24,937 bases of DNA from a virus. Below, piece after piece: positions 1 to 6,123 of this stretch. The translations under genes and the position numbers were made by a program. The notes under the pieces were generated by a model, which did no database searches, was not told the DNA's origin, and saw nothing but the letters and a program-made list of their open reading frames with translations. The stretch covers positions 1 to 24,937 of IMG/VR virus record IMGVR_UViG_3300032242_002098; one strand, 5' to 3'. Each line of letters starts with the position of its first letter. The first letter of the stretch is position 1.

Positions 1-183
1 GATTTGACAAACAATGTTGCTGATGTTGTTAAGCGCCTAGAATCTCTAGAGAAGAGAATCGACGCTTATGAAAGTGAAACAGCAGTGCAAAAGTCTGGCG
101 CAGTAGAAAATACTGTATCAGATGAAACAAAAATAACAAAGAGTATATGGCAAGGGCACTTCCTCGGCGCACAAAGTCTATAA
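1..183 (+). CDS. C-terminus of probable prohead protease/scaffold protein (partial)
   Basis: Frame 1 is open from the window edge to TAA at 181-183, giving the last 60 residues of a protein whose start lies outside the window. The visible part starts with a charged heptad-like stretch (VADVVKRLESLEKRIDAYE) suited to a coiled coil, followed by a polar linker and a short hydrophobic end, SIWQGHFLGAQSL. A coiled coil plus a short conserved Trp-containing tail just before the capsid gene is typical of scaffolding domains, which are often fused to a prohead protease. The capsid protein downstream has only a short N-terminus, so a separate scaffold would be expected. The assignment rests on position and composition only; no catalytic domain is visible. 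Confidence 0.5.
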   Translation, partial: DLTNNVADVVKRLESLEKRIDAYESETAVQKSGAVENTVSDETKITKSIWQGHFLGAQSL

Positions 184-232
184 ACTCAATACAATTAAAT
201 ATTGTTCATATCAAAACTTTAAATAAAAAGGC

Positions 233-238
233 AGGTGA
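233..238 (+). promoter_or_regulatory. Ribosome binding site that fixes the capsid start
   Basis: AGGTGA lies 8 bases before ATG 247. The GTG at 235 is part of this motif and is therefore unlikely to be the start. The same arrangement (AAAAAGGYAGGTGAAAA, 8-base gap) precedes the major tail protein. Confidence 0.7.
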
Positions 239-246
239 AAAAAATT

Positions 247-1386
247 ATGAGCAACGAACTTCTACAAAAGGTTATCGACACATCAAACCTTGGTTCTACA
301 TTCACAAGCACAGGAGACAACGGTGTTGCCGTCCCATCTGGTAATGGACTTCTATACCCAGATCAGGCTAACCGTTTCCTTGACTACATGTGGGATGCTA
401 CAATTCTCGCTAAGACCGCACGCACAATCCGTATGCGTTCAAACACAACCGAAATTGATCGCGTTTCAGTCGGCCAACGCATTATGACAGTTGCTACAGA
501 AGATAATCCCCGTGACTATGTTAACGCATCATCTTCTTCAGCCAACTTCACACAAGCAGCAGCCACATTCTCAAAAGTTTCTCTTACAACTCGCAAATTG
601 CGTCTTGACTGGGAACTTTCTGCTGAATCATTAGAAGACAATATCGAAGGTCCAGATCTAGAAGATCACATCGCACGCCTTATGGCAACTCAAGCCGGTA
701 ACGACATTGAGGATGTGTTAATCAATGGTACTGGCTCAGGTTCAGGTCTTCTTTCAGCATTCAAGGGCTTCCGTCAACTTGCTTCTGACAATGCACACGT
801 TGTTGATGCTGCTGGTTATGGTCTAGATCGCACCGTATTTAACGCTGCAATCAAGCAATTACCCCGTAAGTACAAGCAACGTAGAAATCAATTAAGATTC
901 TTTGTCGGTTCAAACCTTGCACAAGATTACTTGTTCAACCTCACCGCTTCCGCTGGTTCTGTCAATCCATTTGACATTGCTTCAGGAGTTATTCGTGGTG
1001 ATGTTGCCGCTAACGATGGTGGTCCCGGTACTGTTACTCCATTTGCTTTTGGAATTCCAGTTATTAACGTTCCATTAATGGATGAAACTCGTTCAGGAGA
1101 TTACAGTGGTGCTTCAGGTCTACACGGTGATGTTCACTTGACCTTCCCACAAAATCTTATCGTTGGTATTAAGCGTGATGTCGTTGTCTACCGTTTGTTC
1201 CAACCCAAGAAGGACACAATTGAATACACTCTATTCATTCGTGTTGGTACAGCAGTAGAAAACTATGACGCACACGTTCTAGTAAAGAACATCAAGGTTG
1301 CAGGTACAACTGCACCATTCGGTTCAAACCTTACTGCCGCACATGGCAGCAACGTTACTGGTGGTTCAGGTACATACACCTACTGA
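247..1386 (+). CDS. Major capsid protein, HK97-like fold
   Basis: The product of 379 residues would form the icosahedral shell. The length fits HK97-type capsid proteins. Family-like features are the N-arm/E-loop region rich in polar residues (about 40-110), an acidic spine-helix region (WELSAESLEDNIEGPDLEDHI, in part), the INGTGSGSGLLSAFKGF stretch and the FGIPVINVP segment near the C-terminus. The gene follows a probable scaffold and precedes the neck genes, which is the canonical order. I chose ATG 247 over GTG 235 because the GTG lies inside the AGGTGA ribosome binding site. Codon use differs from its neighbours: 19 of 21 arginines are CGN, whereas the gene at 3268 uses only AGA/AGG. A strong terminator follows, as expected for an abundant protein. 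The capsid role is well supported by context; the exact capsid subfamily is not determined. Confidence 0.88.
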   Translation: MSNELLQKVIDTSNLGSTFTSTGDNGVAVPSGNGLLYPDQANRFLDYMWDATILAKTARTIRMRSNTTEIDRVSVGQRIMTVATEDNPRDYVNASSSSANFTQAAATFSKVSLTTRKLRLDWELSAESLEDNIEGPDLEDHIARLMATQAGNDIEDVLINGTGSGSGLLSAFKGFRQLASDNAHVVDAAGYGLDRTVFNAAIKQLPRKYKQRRNQLRFFVGSNLAQDYLFNLTASAGSVNPFDIASGVIRGDVAANDGGPGTVTPFAFGIPVINVPLMDETRSGDYSGASGLHGDVHLTFPQNLIVGIKRDVVVYRLFQPKKDTIEYTLFIRVGTAVENYDAHVLVKNIKVAGTTAPFGSNLTAAHGSNVTGGSGTYTY

Positions 1387-1406
1387 TAAAATTTTTTATC
1401 AACAGG

Positions 1407-1440
1407 CAAGAGAAGCATTCGTGCTTCTCTTGTTTGTTTT
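1407..1440 (+). terminator. Rho-independent terminator after the capsid gene
   Basis: A perfect 11-bp stem (CAAGAGAAGCA at 1407-1417 with TGCTTCTCTTG at 1422-1432) closes on a TTCG tetraloop and is followed by TTTGTTTT. The stem is 20 bases past the capsid stop codon. This is a textbook intrinsic terminator. Confidence 0.9.
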
Positions 1441-1444
1441 ATTC

Positions 1445-1453
1445 TGCTATAAT
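1445..1453 (+). promoter_or_regulatory. Extended -10 promoter TGCTATAAT
   Basis: TGC plus a consensus TATAAT starts 4 bases after the terminator T-tract and ends 24 bases before ATG 1478. No convincing -35 box lies 16-18 bases upstream. It would restart transcription for the neck genes. The same nonamer, with TGC, recurs at 5458. Confidence 0.75.
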
Positions 1454-1477
1454 TTTTATATATCGAAAGGAAAAAAA

Positions 1478-1879
1478 ATGTCTTTTAATAATTTAAAGTT
1501 AGCAGAGTTAAAGCAGGTTGCCGATAGTTTTGGTGTAGATGTTCCTGTTAAAGTTTCAAAAAATGACTTAGTTCTTTTGCTGGAAGAAGAAGGTATTTCA
1601 TATCAAATGTATGAACAATTTGCTAATGTTGAGAAAGAAGAAATTAAAACAGAGGTCGGTCAGCCAGCAAGATTAGATCTTAAGAAAGAAAATTCAATTC
1701 TTGTGAAAATGGACAGAGAGAATTTTTCGTATCAAGTTGGAACTGCACAGGGAGCAATTAATTTTAGTAAAGAACATCCATATGTTGCTCTCCCTGAATC
1801 TGTTGCTCAGGAAGTTTTTGATCTACATCAAGGTTTCAGGCCAGCAACTCCGCGAGAGGTACAGGAATTTTACTCCTGA
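1478..1879 (+). CDS. Small capsid-adjacent protein with SAP/Rho-N-like N-terminus
   Basis: The product is 133 residues. ATG 1478 is preceded by GAAAGGA and is the first start inside the transcript made from the promoter at 1445. An upstream in-frame extension would run through the terminator and into the capsid gene, so it is rejected. Residues 1-40 (LKLAELKQVADSFGV then a Ser/Lys helix and LLLEEEGI) resemble the helix-extended-helix SAP or Rho N-terminal motif often seen in small phage head proteins encoded after the capsid gene. The C-terminus, GFRPATPREVQEFYS, looks like a conserved tail. It may be a head accessory or neck-associated protein, but the exact function is unknown. DNA or RNA binding is only a suggestion from the motif. 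Confidence 0.6.
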   Translation: MSFNNLKLAELKQVADSFGVDVPVKVSKNDLVLLLEEEGISYQMYEQFANVEKEEIKTEVGQPARLDLKKENSILVKMDRENFSYQVGTAQGAINFSKEHPYVALPESVAQEVFDLHQGFRPATPREVQEFYS

Positions 1880-1883
1880 TTCT

Positions 1884-1888
1884 GGAGG
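1884..1888 (+). promoter_or_regulatory. Ribosome binding site supporting a TTG start
   Basis: GGAGG lies 8 bases before TTG 1897, and no in-frame ATG or GTG lies nearby. It is the strongest evidence that the adaptor gene starts at TTG. Confidence 0.65.
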
Positions 1889-1896
1889 TTATTTAA

Positions 1897-2841
1897 TTGC
1901 AACAAATTAATAGTGGTGATTTTGAGAAACTTGAACTAGTTATTATTCAAAATGGATCGGAAGTTAATGCTGATGGTGTTGTAAATGTTTCTATTTATAA
2001 TGCTGATGATTCTACTAATACTGTTTTATCTAGTGGTTCGGCAACCAATGAACCCCCATTTGGTATTTATACTTATCAAGTTACTCCTAGTGTAACTTAT
2101 TTAAATCAAGTTATTCGTGCCGATTGGTCATATAGCATTAGTAGTACTTCTGTAGTTCAGTCTACTTTTCATGAAATTATTACTCCCTATGCTACTGTTT
2201 CTGATATTATTGATTATTATAATTTTGGCACTAGCCCTCAAGATTTAAACTATAAACCTTATGAGCAAATTCGTGAGGCTGAAAGATTGGCTAGGACTGT
2301 CATTGATGGTTATACTGGTCAAAAATTTGGTAAAAGAAATGGTTCGCAAGAAGTTTTTGGTATGGGTTCGGATGCTTGCTTCTTGACTGAACCCATGTTG
2401 CAATTGAATCGTATGTATGAGAATGATATTCTTGTTTACGACAAACTTTCTAGTCCCTCCGTTAATCAGTTTGGTTTTGAGTTGATGCTTACTCAAACTA
2501 ATAAAACTATTAGAATTGTTAATGCTGGGTGGGATGTTCGTTATGATAATAATATTGATCCTTCTATCCTTTACTATGGAAGATTTAGAAATAATTCTCG
2601 TTACAAATTTGAAGGAATTATTGGATGGAACTACGTTCCACCTAATGTTAAACTGTCTGCTATCTTACTCGCTGGTGACTACTTGTCTAATGATGCCGCT
2701 TGGAGAATTAGGTATTTGAATGACATCTCCTTGAGCGAGGTTTCGTTTAAGATGATGGCGGGTGCATTTAATGGCACAGGTAATCTTCTTGTTGATAATA
2801 TGCTTGATATGTATAGAAATGTTGGAATAGTGATTATCTGA
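1897..2841 (+). CDS. Head-tail adaptor (gp6-like connector) with N-terminal beta domain
   Basis: The product has 314 residues from a TTG start. From about residue 96 it reads like the connector proteins that sit under the portal (HK97 gp6/SPP1 gp15 type). It has a YATVSDIIDYY entry helix, a helix with AERLARTVIDGYTGQKF, a hydrophobic strand region with a GIIGWNYVPPNVKLSAILLAGDYL-type core (abbreviated here), and a C-terminal GTGNLLVDNMLDMYR helix. Residues 1-95 form an extra beta-rich domain with alternating hydrophobics and turns (VNVSIYNADDSTNTVL, GIYTYQVTPSVTY), absent from minimal adaptors, which are near 100 residues. The gene overlaps the next by one base (TGATG). The order adaptor, stopper, gp10-like, terminator agrees with the assignment. 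Confidence 0.75.
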   Translation: MQQINSGDFEKLELVIIQNGSEVNADGVVNVSIYNADDSTNTVLSSGSATNEPPFGIYTYQVTPSVTYLNQVIRADWSYSISSTSVVQSTFHEIITPYATVSDIIDYYNFGTSPQDLNYKPYEQIREAERLARTVIDGYTGQKFGKRNGSQEVFGMGSDACFLTEPMLQLNRMYENDILVYDKLSSPSVNQFGFELMLTQTNKTIRIVNAGWDVRYDNNIDPSILYYGRFRNNSRYKFEGIIGWNYVPPNVKLSAILLAGDYLSNDAAWRIRYLNDISLSEVSFKMMAGAFNGTGNLLVDNMLDMYRNVGIVII

Positions 2842-3287
2842 TGATTAATTCTATTATTGGTAGCATTATGAATATGAGATGTGATATTTATATTCAACAA
2901 AATGAACAAACAAATAGTGGTGCTATATCAAGAAATTGGGTATATGATAAAACAATTGATTGCAAAATAGAACCATTAAAAACTTCTGGCGCTATTGGTC
3001 GCGGAGACAATAAATCGTTTGAAGATAATAAAAATAATGAGTATTTAGAAAACTTTCAATTAAAAATGAAATCTCCTATCAATTTAAGTAAAAGGTGGAG
3101 AATTTCAAGTGTTAGATCTTCTCAGGGTGAAGTTATTTATAAAGAAATTGATCGTTATGGTAATCCTGATATGATTTTTGAGGTAACTGCTTCTCATGCT
3201 GAAATTGATCCTCTAGGTAAAATTAGTTATTATGAAGTAACTCTTAAGAGAGTCATGGTGCAAGATAATGATAGAAATTATAATTAA
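2841..3287 (+). CDS. Head closure (stopper) protein
   Basis: The product has 148 residues and would close the connector after DNA packaging and dock the tail. ATG 2841 shares its A with the TGA of the adaptor gene, suggesting translational coupling. The protein is beta-rich: a first strand (MRCDIYIQQ), an RNWVYDKTIDCKIEPL segment, and a C-terminal YYEVTLKRV strand, the layout of SPP1 gp16/HK97-type head-closure barrels. Length is slightly above the usual 100-130. Its position between the adaptor and the gp10-like gene is the main evidence. The 3' end overlaps the next gene by 20 bases. Confidence 0.65.
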   Translation: MINSIIGSIMNMRCDIYIQQNEQTNSGAISRNWVYDKTIDCKIEPLKTSGAIGRGDNKSFEDNKNNEYLENFQLKMKSPINLSKRWRISSVRSSQGEVIYKEIDRYGNPDMIFEVTASHAEIDPLGKISYYEVTLKRVMVQDNDRNYN

Positions 3288-3996
3288 TCCTGAAGATATA
3301 AGCAATTTCAACGTAATAGTTCAAAATAAAGTAAAGTCTGCTGAATTTATGGCACATTACAAATCAATGACAGAAGTTGCAAAGGCTATGTTTACCATTA
3401 CTACAAAAAAATTTTTACAAGATTTATCTGTTGCCGCACAAAATGATCATAAAAGATATCATCATCTTTATGAATGGGAGGCCATTGGTAGAACAAGTAG
3501 AAAATTATTTGCTATGGAAAGAACAAGAGTTATTGGTGGAGAATTAATAATTACAATTGTTCCTATAAAATCTACAAAAGCAGTTCCAATAAGATCTCCA
3601 TTAAATATACCGGGTCCAACGGGTAAAGTGGTGACAGCAAAACATATATTTAGAGATAAAATGCAAGTTATAGAAAATAATGATCCGGTAACAATAGAAA
3701 CAAAAAGGACTATAGTTTTTTCTCCAGACGGACAAAAATTAATTTTTGTTCCAAAAGATAAAGTAATAACAATCAAAAATCCCGGTGGCACTGCCGCAAA
3801 AGACGCTTTATTAGAATTTTCTAATACATGGTATTCTACTAAACCAGAAATGGTTATGGATCAGTCAAGATTAATTAGACAAATGGCTAACAGGGTTGTT
3901 GATCTTTTAAATACTGATGCTGCTAATCCTGAATCAGTATATAGAACTATTCAAGAAGTTAATAAATCATACTCTAAAGAAATTACGGTGAGATAA
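3268..3996 (+). CDS. HK97 gp10-like neck protein
   Basis: The product has 242 residues. ATG 3268 lies inside the 3' end of the stopper gene, with a weak GGTG upstream. The N-terminal half has a long basic helix (MTEVAKAMFTITTKKFLQD) followed by beta strands (ELIITIVPI, KRTIVFSPDGQKLIFVPKD); the C-terminal part is helical (RLIRQMANRVVDLL). Position between stopper and tail terminator is that of HK97 gp10-family minor neck components, though this copy is longer than the usual 130-180 residues. All 13 arginine codons are AGA or AGG, a clear contrast with the capsid gene. Function by position, moderate confidence. Confidence 0.6.
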   Translation: MIEIIINPEDISNFNVIVQNKVKSAEFMAHYKSMTEVAKAMFTITTKKFLQDLSVAAQNDHKRYHHLYEWEAIGRTSRKLFAMERTRVIGGELIITIVPIKSTKAVPIRSPLNIPGPTGKVVTAKHIFRDKMQVIENNDPVTIETKRTIVFSPDGQKLIFVPKDKVITIKNPGGTAAKDALLEFSNTWYSTKPEMVMDQSRLIRQMANRVVDLLNTDAANPESVYRTIQEVNKSYSKEITVR

Positions 3997-4502
3997 TGTC
4001 TATATATGATAGTTTAGCCGTAAATGATATTAGAATATATTTATGGGAAAAAATTAAAGCCTCTGGTCTAATGAATGAATCTGATTACTATGCCGATGGT
4101 TTTGACAAACCATTAATTCCTGTGATTCCTGTGCAGCAAGTTCCAGAATTTAATAATTTACTTCCCGGTAAACCTTATATTGTGTTTGAGTGGGATACTA
4201 CAGCCATTCAGCAAAATTGGTGGATTTTAGATGAAGTTGTAACATTTTTTGTTAATTCTCCAAGACATGATGAAATAAATTCAATAATGAATTTTATGGT
4301 AGATCTTTTCCGTAGATATGATGATGCAGCAACAGAAATAGAACAATCTACAATTCTTTCTAACAATTTTATATTTCATTACACAGCAATAAATTCTGTT
4401 AAATCCCCATCTCCCTCAAAACATGAGGGCGGTATTAAAACTGGATACGTAGAAGTAATATATTCTTATAGTAGAATAACTCAAGACACTGGTCGCTTTT
4501 AA
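3996..4502 (+). CDS. Tail terminator (tail completion) protein
   Basis: The product has 168 residues. ATG 3996 overlaps the preceding TAA by one base (TAATG), with CGGTGA just upstream. Members of this family cap the finished tail tube and join it to the head. The sequence alternates helices and strands as in lambda gpU-like terminators: an N-terminal helix (VNDIRIYLWEKIKASG), a strand (KPYIVFEWDTTAI), VVTFFVNSP, a helix (INSIMNFMVDLFRRYDD) and a final YVEVIYSYSRI strand. Immediate placement before the major tail protein is the classical location. No residue-level family signature can be verified by eye. Confidence 0.7.
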   Translation: MSIYDSLAVNDIRIYLWEKIKASGLMNESDYYADGFDKPLIPVIPVQQVPEFNNLLPGKPYIVFEWDTTAIQQNWWILDEVVTFFVNSPRHDEINSIMNFMVDLFRRYDDAATEIEQSTILSNNFIFHYTAINSVKSPSPSKHEGGIKTGYVEVIYSYSRITQDTGRF

Positions 4503-4511
4503 GAATTAATC

Positions 4512-4520
4512 TGTTATCAT
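4512..4520 (+). promoter_or_regulatory. Probable extended -10 promoter TGTTATCAT before the tail tube gene
   Basis: TGT plus TATCAT (5 of 6 to TATAAT) lies in the 70-base gap between tail terminator and major tail protein. The leader to ATG 4573 is about 50 bases, longer than at the other sites. Support is weaker than for the TGNTATAAT sites. Confidence 0.45.
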
Positions 4521-4558
4521 AGTTATGAGGAAGTGTAAAGCCATCTTTGGAAAAAGGT

Positions 4559-4564
4559 AGGTGA
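4559..4564 (+). promoter_or_regulatory. Ribosome binding site that fixes the tail tube start
   Basis: AGGTGA ends 8 bases before ATG 4573, the same motif and spacing as for the capsid gene. The GTG at 4561 falls inside this motif. Confidence 0.7.
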
Positions 4565-4572
4565 AAATAAAA

Positions 4573-5388
4573 ATGGGTAATGTTAAAAATATTATCGTAG
4601 GTGCTGCTAGAGTATTCGTTTCTAACGGTAGCGGTTCAAACCGTCCAGACCTAAACAACACTGCAACCTTTCCAGTAACATTAGGTACAGGTTCAGCAGT
4701 AACTGGTGGTGTCACTAACGTTTCTTCAAATGTCTCGGCTGCTCAGTATCTTGGAACAACTGCTTCAGGTTTCTGGAGAGATATGGGTTACACCAATAAT
4801 GGTGTTGAAATTTCATACGAACCCGGTTATGGCGAAGTCATGGTTGATCAATTGCTAGACGCTGCACGTCTATTCAAGCAAACCCTAAAGATTCTCATTA
4901 AGACTGAAATTACAGAAGGTACACTTGAAAACCTTAATGTCGTGCTTGGTCAATCAGATTCTGTAACAACTTACAGCCCCGGCGCAATTGGTGGTACAGA
5001 GGCAACAGAAGCAACACTGACAACATACAATAACTCAGTCACTGCTTTGCGTCTTTCCGCTGGTGCCCTCGGTGACACTCCTGTGGAGCGTTCACTAGTG
5101 CTAGTTGGTCAGGCTCCCGGTCAAACTGGTCGTCTTTATGATACTGCTGCAACATCATCAAGTGGTGCAAACGTAACTGTTGCAAACCAGCCAGACATTT
5201 CAGCAATTAAAAAGAAAGAACGTGTTTATGTTGCTCGTCGTGTTGTTCAGATGAACACCACTGCACATGCTCTTAAGCGTGATTCTGCTACCGTATTCCC
5301 CGTTGAATTCCGTTGTCTTCCTGATGACGCTGATGCTTTCGATGGTTCAGAATATGGTTTTATTATTGACCGTGTTTACGGTGCATAG
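4573..5388 (+). CDS. Major tail (tube) protein
   Basis: The product has 271 residues and should polymerise into the tail tube. Evidence: position after the tail terminator and before the chaperone pair; beta-rich sequence with many Thr/Ser/Gly turns; a GFWRDMGYTNNGVEISYEP stretch and a helix DQLLDAARLFKQTLKILIKTEI typical of tube proteins (the conserved region describing a change in the measured property of helix then strand); and an ending EFRCLPDDADAFDGSEYGF, resembling other siphovirus tube proteins that end in a final strand pair. ATG 4573 is chosen over GTG 4561, which lies in the ribosome binding site. Arginine codons are CGN in 11 of 13 cases, matching the capsid gene and indicating high expression. 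A terminator follows 16 bases after the stop. Confidence 0.82.
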   Translation: MGNVKNIIVGAARVFVSNGSGSNRPDLNNTATFPVTLGTGSAVTGGVTNVSSNVSAAQYLGTTASGFWRDMGYTNNGVEISYEPGYGEVMVDQLLDAARLFKQTLKILIKTEITEGTLENLNVVLGQSDSVTTYSPGAIGGTEATEATLTTYNNSVTALRLSAGALGDTPVERSLVLVGQAPGQTGRLYDTAATSSSGANVTVANQPDISAIKKKERVYVARRVVQMNTTAHALKRDSATVFPVEFRCLPDDADAFDGSEYGFIIDRVYGA

Positions 5389-5404
5389 TAATTAAACTGT
5401 TTAC

Positions 5405-5446
5405 CATAAATACCTCGTATTTTTTATGCGGGGTATTTATGTTTTA
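5405..5446 (+). terminator. Rho-independent terminator after the tail tube gene
   Basis: A 13-bp stem (CATAAATACCTCG at 5405-5417 with CGGGGTATTTATG at 5429-5441, one G-U pair) encloses an 11-base T-rich loop and is followed by TTTTA. It starts 16 bases past the stop codon of the tail tube gene. Confidence 0.85.
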
Positions 5447-5457
5447 TACTTATATAT

Positions 5458-5466
5458 TGCTATAAT
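5458..5466 (+). promoter_or_regulatory. Extended -10 promoter TGCTATAAT
   Basis: The nonamer is identical to the one at 1445. It lies 12 bases after the terminator T-tract and ends 26 bases before ATG 5493. No good -35 box is visible. It would drive the chaperones and the tape measure gene. Confidence 0.75.
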
Positions 5467-5492
5467 CAAATAGAGAATTTTGGAGGATTTAA

Positions 5493-5828
5493 ATGGCAAA
5501 TACAGTTTATGAAGTTGAAGAAATTCGACTTTCAAATGGGGAAGATATTCAAATACGCCCCTTAACTATTAAGAATTTAAAAAAGTTTACAGAAGTTATT
5601 AAAAAACTAAATGAAGTTGAAATAACAGATGAATCAGATGCAATGGATATTTTTGTTGAGGCTGGATTAATTTGTATGCAACAGTTTAAACCGGAACTTG
5701 CACAAGACAGGGATAAGTTTGAAGAACTTATGGAAGTACCTACTTTAATGAGAATTCTTGAAGTAGCCGGTGGTTTAAAGATGAATGACCCAAATTTCGC
5801 GGCGACGAATCTGGATGGGCAGATCTAG
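5493..5828 (+). CDS. Tail assembly chaperone, upstream frame (gpG-like)
   Basis: The product has 111 residues, with TGGAGG upstream of ATG 5493. It is a small acidic, mainly helical protein (VYEVEEIRLSNGEDIQIRPL; LKKFTEVIKKLNEVEI; AGLICMQQFKPEL; VPTLMRILEVAGGL) located between the tail tube and tape measure genes, the invariant place of the lambda gpG-type chaperone that coats the tape measure during tail assembly. Its last 35 bases overlap an open -1 frame. A slippery sequence at 5789 and a stem-loop at 5801-5839 would let a fraction of ribosomes make the longer gpG-T form. Termination at TAG 5826 gives the short form. Confidence 0.8.
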   Translation: MANTVYEVEEIRLSNGEDIQIRPLTIKNLKKFTEVIKKLNEVEITDESDAMDIFVEAGLICMQQFKPELAQDRDKFEELMEVPTLMRILEVAGGLKMNDPNFAATNLDGQI

Positions 5829-5839
5829 ATTTAGTCGCC
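5789..5839 (+). promoter_or_regulatory. Programmed -1 ribosomal frameshift signal
   Basis: Two overlapping canonical heptamers are in register with the upstream frame: C-CCA-AAT (5789-5795) and A-AAT-TTC (5792-5798). The -1 frame is closed by TGA at 5786-5788, directly before the first heptamer, and open afterwards. Five bases after CCCAAAT begins a stem-loop: GGCGAC (5801-5806) pairs with GTCGCC (5834-5839), and AATCT (5808-5812) pairs with AGATT (5827-5831), with a small internal bulge. The hairpin includes the zero-frame TAG at 5826. Slippage at either heptamer yields the same junction, NDPNFRGDESGW. Confidence 0.82.
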
Positions 5840-6118
5840 TTGGAGAGTGAAGTATTCTTGCTTGGTCATTGGAAAAACTATGACGAACTTGAGTCATCTC
5901 TTTGCATAGAAGAGTTAACTGTAACCCTTAATGCGATGAGAGATAAAGAAGATCGTGATCGTAAATTCCATGCTGCTATACAGGGCATAGATCTTGATGA
6001 AGGAAAAAATACAGAAGAAGAGGCTGATGGAGATATCACAAACTTACGAGGCTACAGAGCATCTGAAATAGGATTCGGAATAGATATGGGCCTTGGTTAC
6101 ATGGAAGTTGGTGATTAA
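5795..6118 (+). CDS. Tail assembly chaperone, -1 frame extension (gpT-like, made as gpG-T fusion)
   Basis: This frame supplies the C-terminal 107 residues of a predicted 208-residue fusion, join(5493..5795, 5795..6118). The extension contains WADLDLVALESEVFLLGHW and KNYDELESSLCIEEL, which resemble the conserved T-part of siphovirus, notably actinobacteriophage, chaperones. It ends in an acidic tail (DEGKNTEEEADGD). An independent start at TTG 5840 is possible but has no ribosome binding site and would cut into the conserved segment, so frameshift expression is preferred. By analogy with lambda, the minor fusion form recruits tail tube subunits while the G part binds the tape measure. Confidence 0.8.
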   Translation, partial: FRGDESGWADLDLVALESEVFLLGHWKNYDELESSLCIEELTVTLNAMRDKEDRDRKFHAAIQGIDLDEGKNTEEEADGDITNLRGYRASEIGFGIDMGLGYMEVGD

Positions 6119-6123
6119 ATTTT

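Noticed and set aside
184-232. Promoter directly before the capsid gene
   Set aside because: The gap is AT-rich and holds weak -10-like words (TATTGT, TCATAT) but no TGNTATAAT match and no -35; the capsid gene may be read from upstream of the window.
235-246. GTG start for the capsid gene, adding four residues
   Set aside because: The GTG is inside the AGGTGA ribosome binding site; ATG 247 has ideal spacing. The same reasoning rejects GTG 4561 for the tail tube gene.
1298-1477. Upstream extension of the gene at 1478
   Set aside because: The open frame runs through capsid coding sequence and a perfect terminator hairpin; the promoter and ribosome binding site point to ATG 1478.
4535-4560. 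Small hairpin (CCA-TCTT-TGG) in the tail tube leader as a regulatory element
   Set aside because: Only three base pairs; not above chance in a leader of this length.
5840-6118. Second chaperone frame as an independent gene from TTG 5840
   Set aside because: There is no ribosome binding site, the conserved WADLDLVALESE segment begins upstream, and a strong -1 frameshift signal is present.
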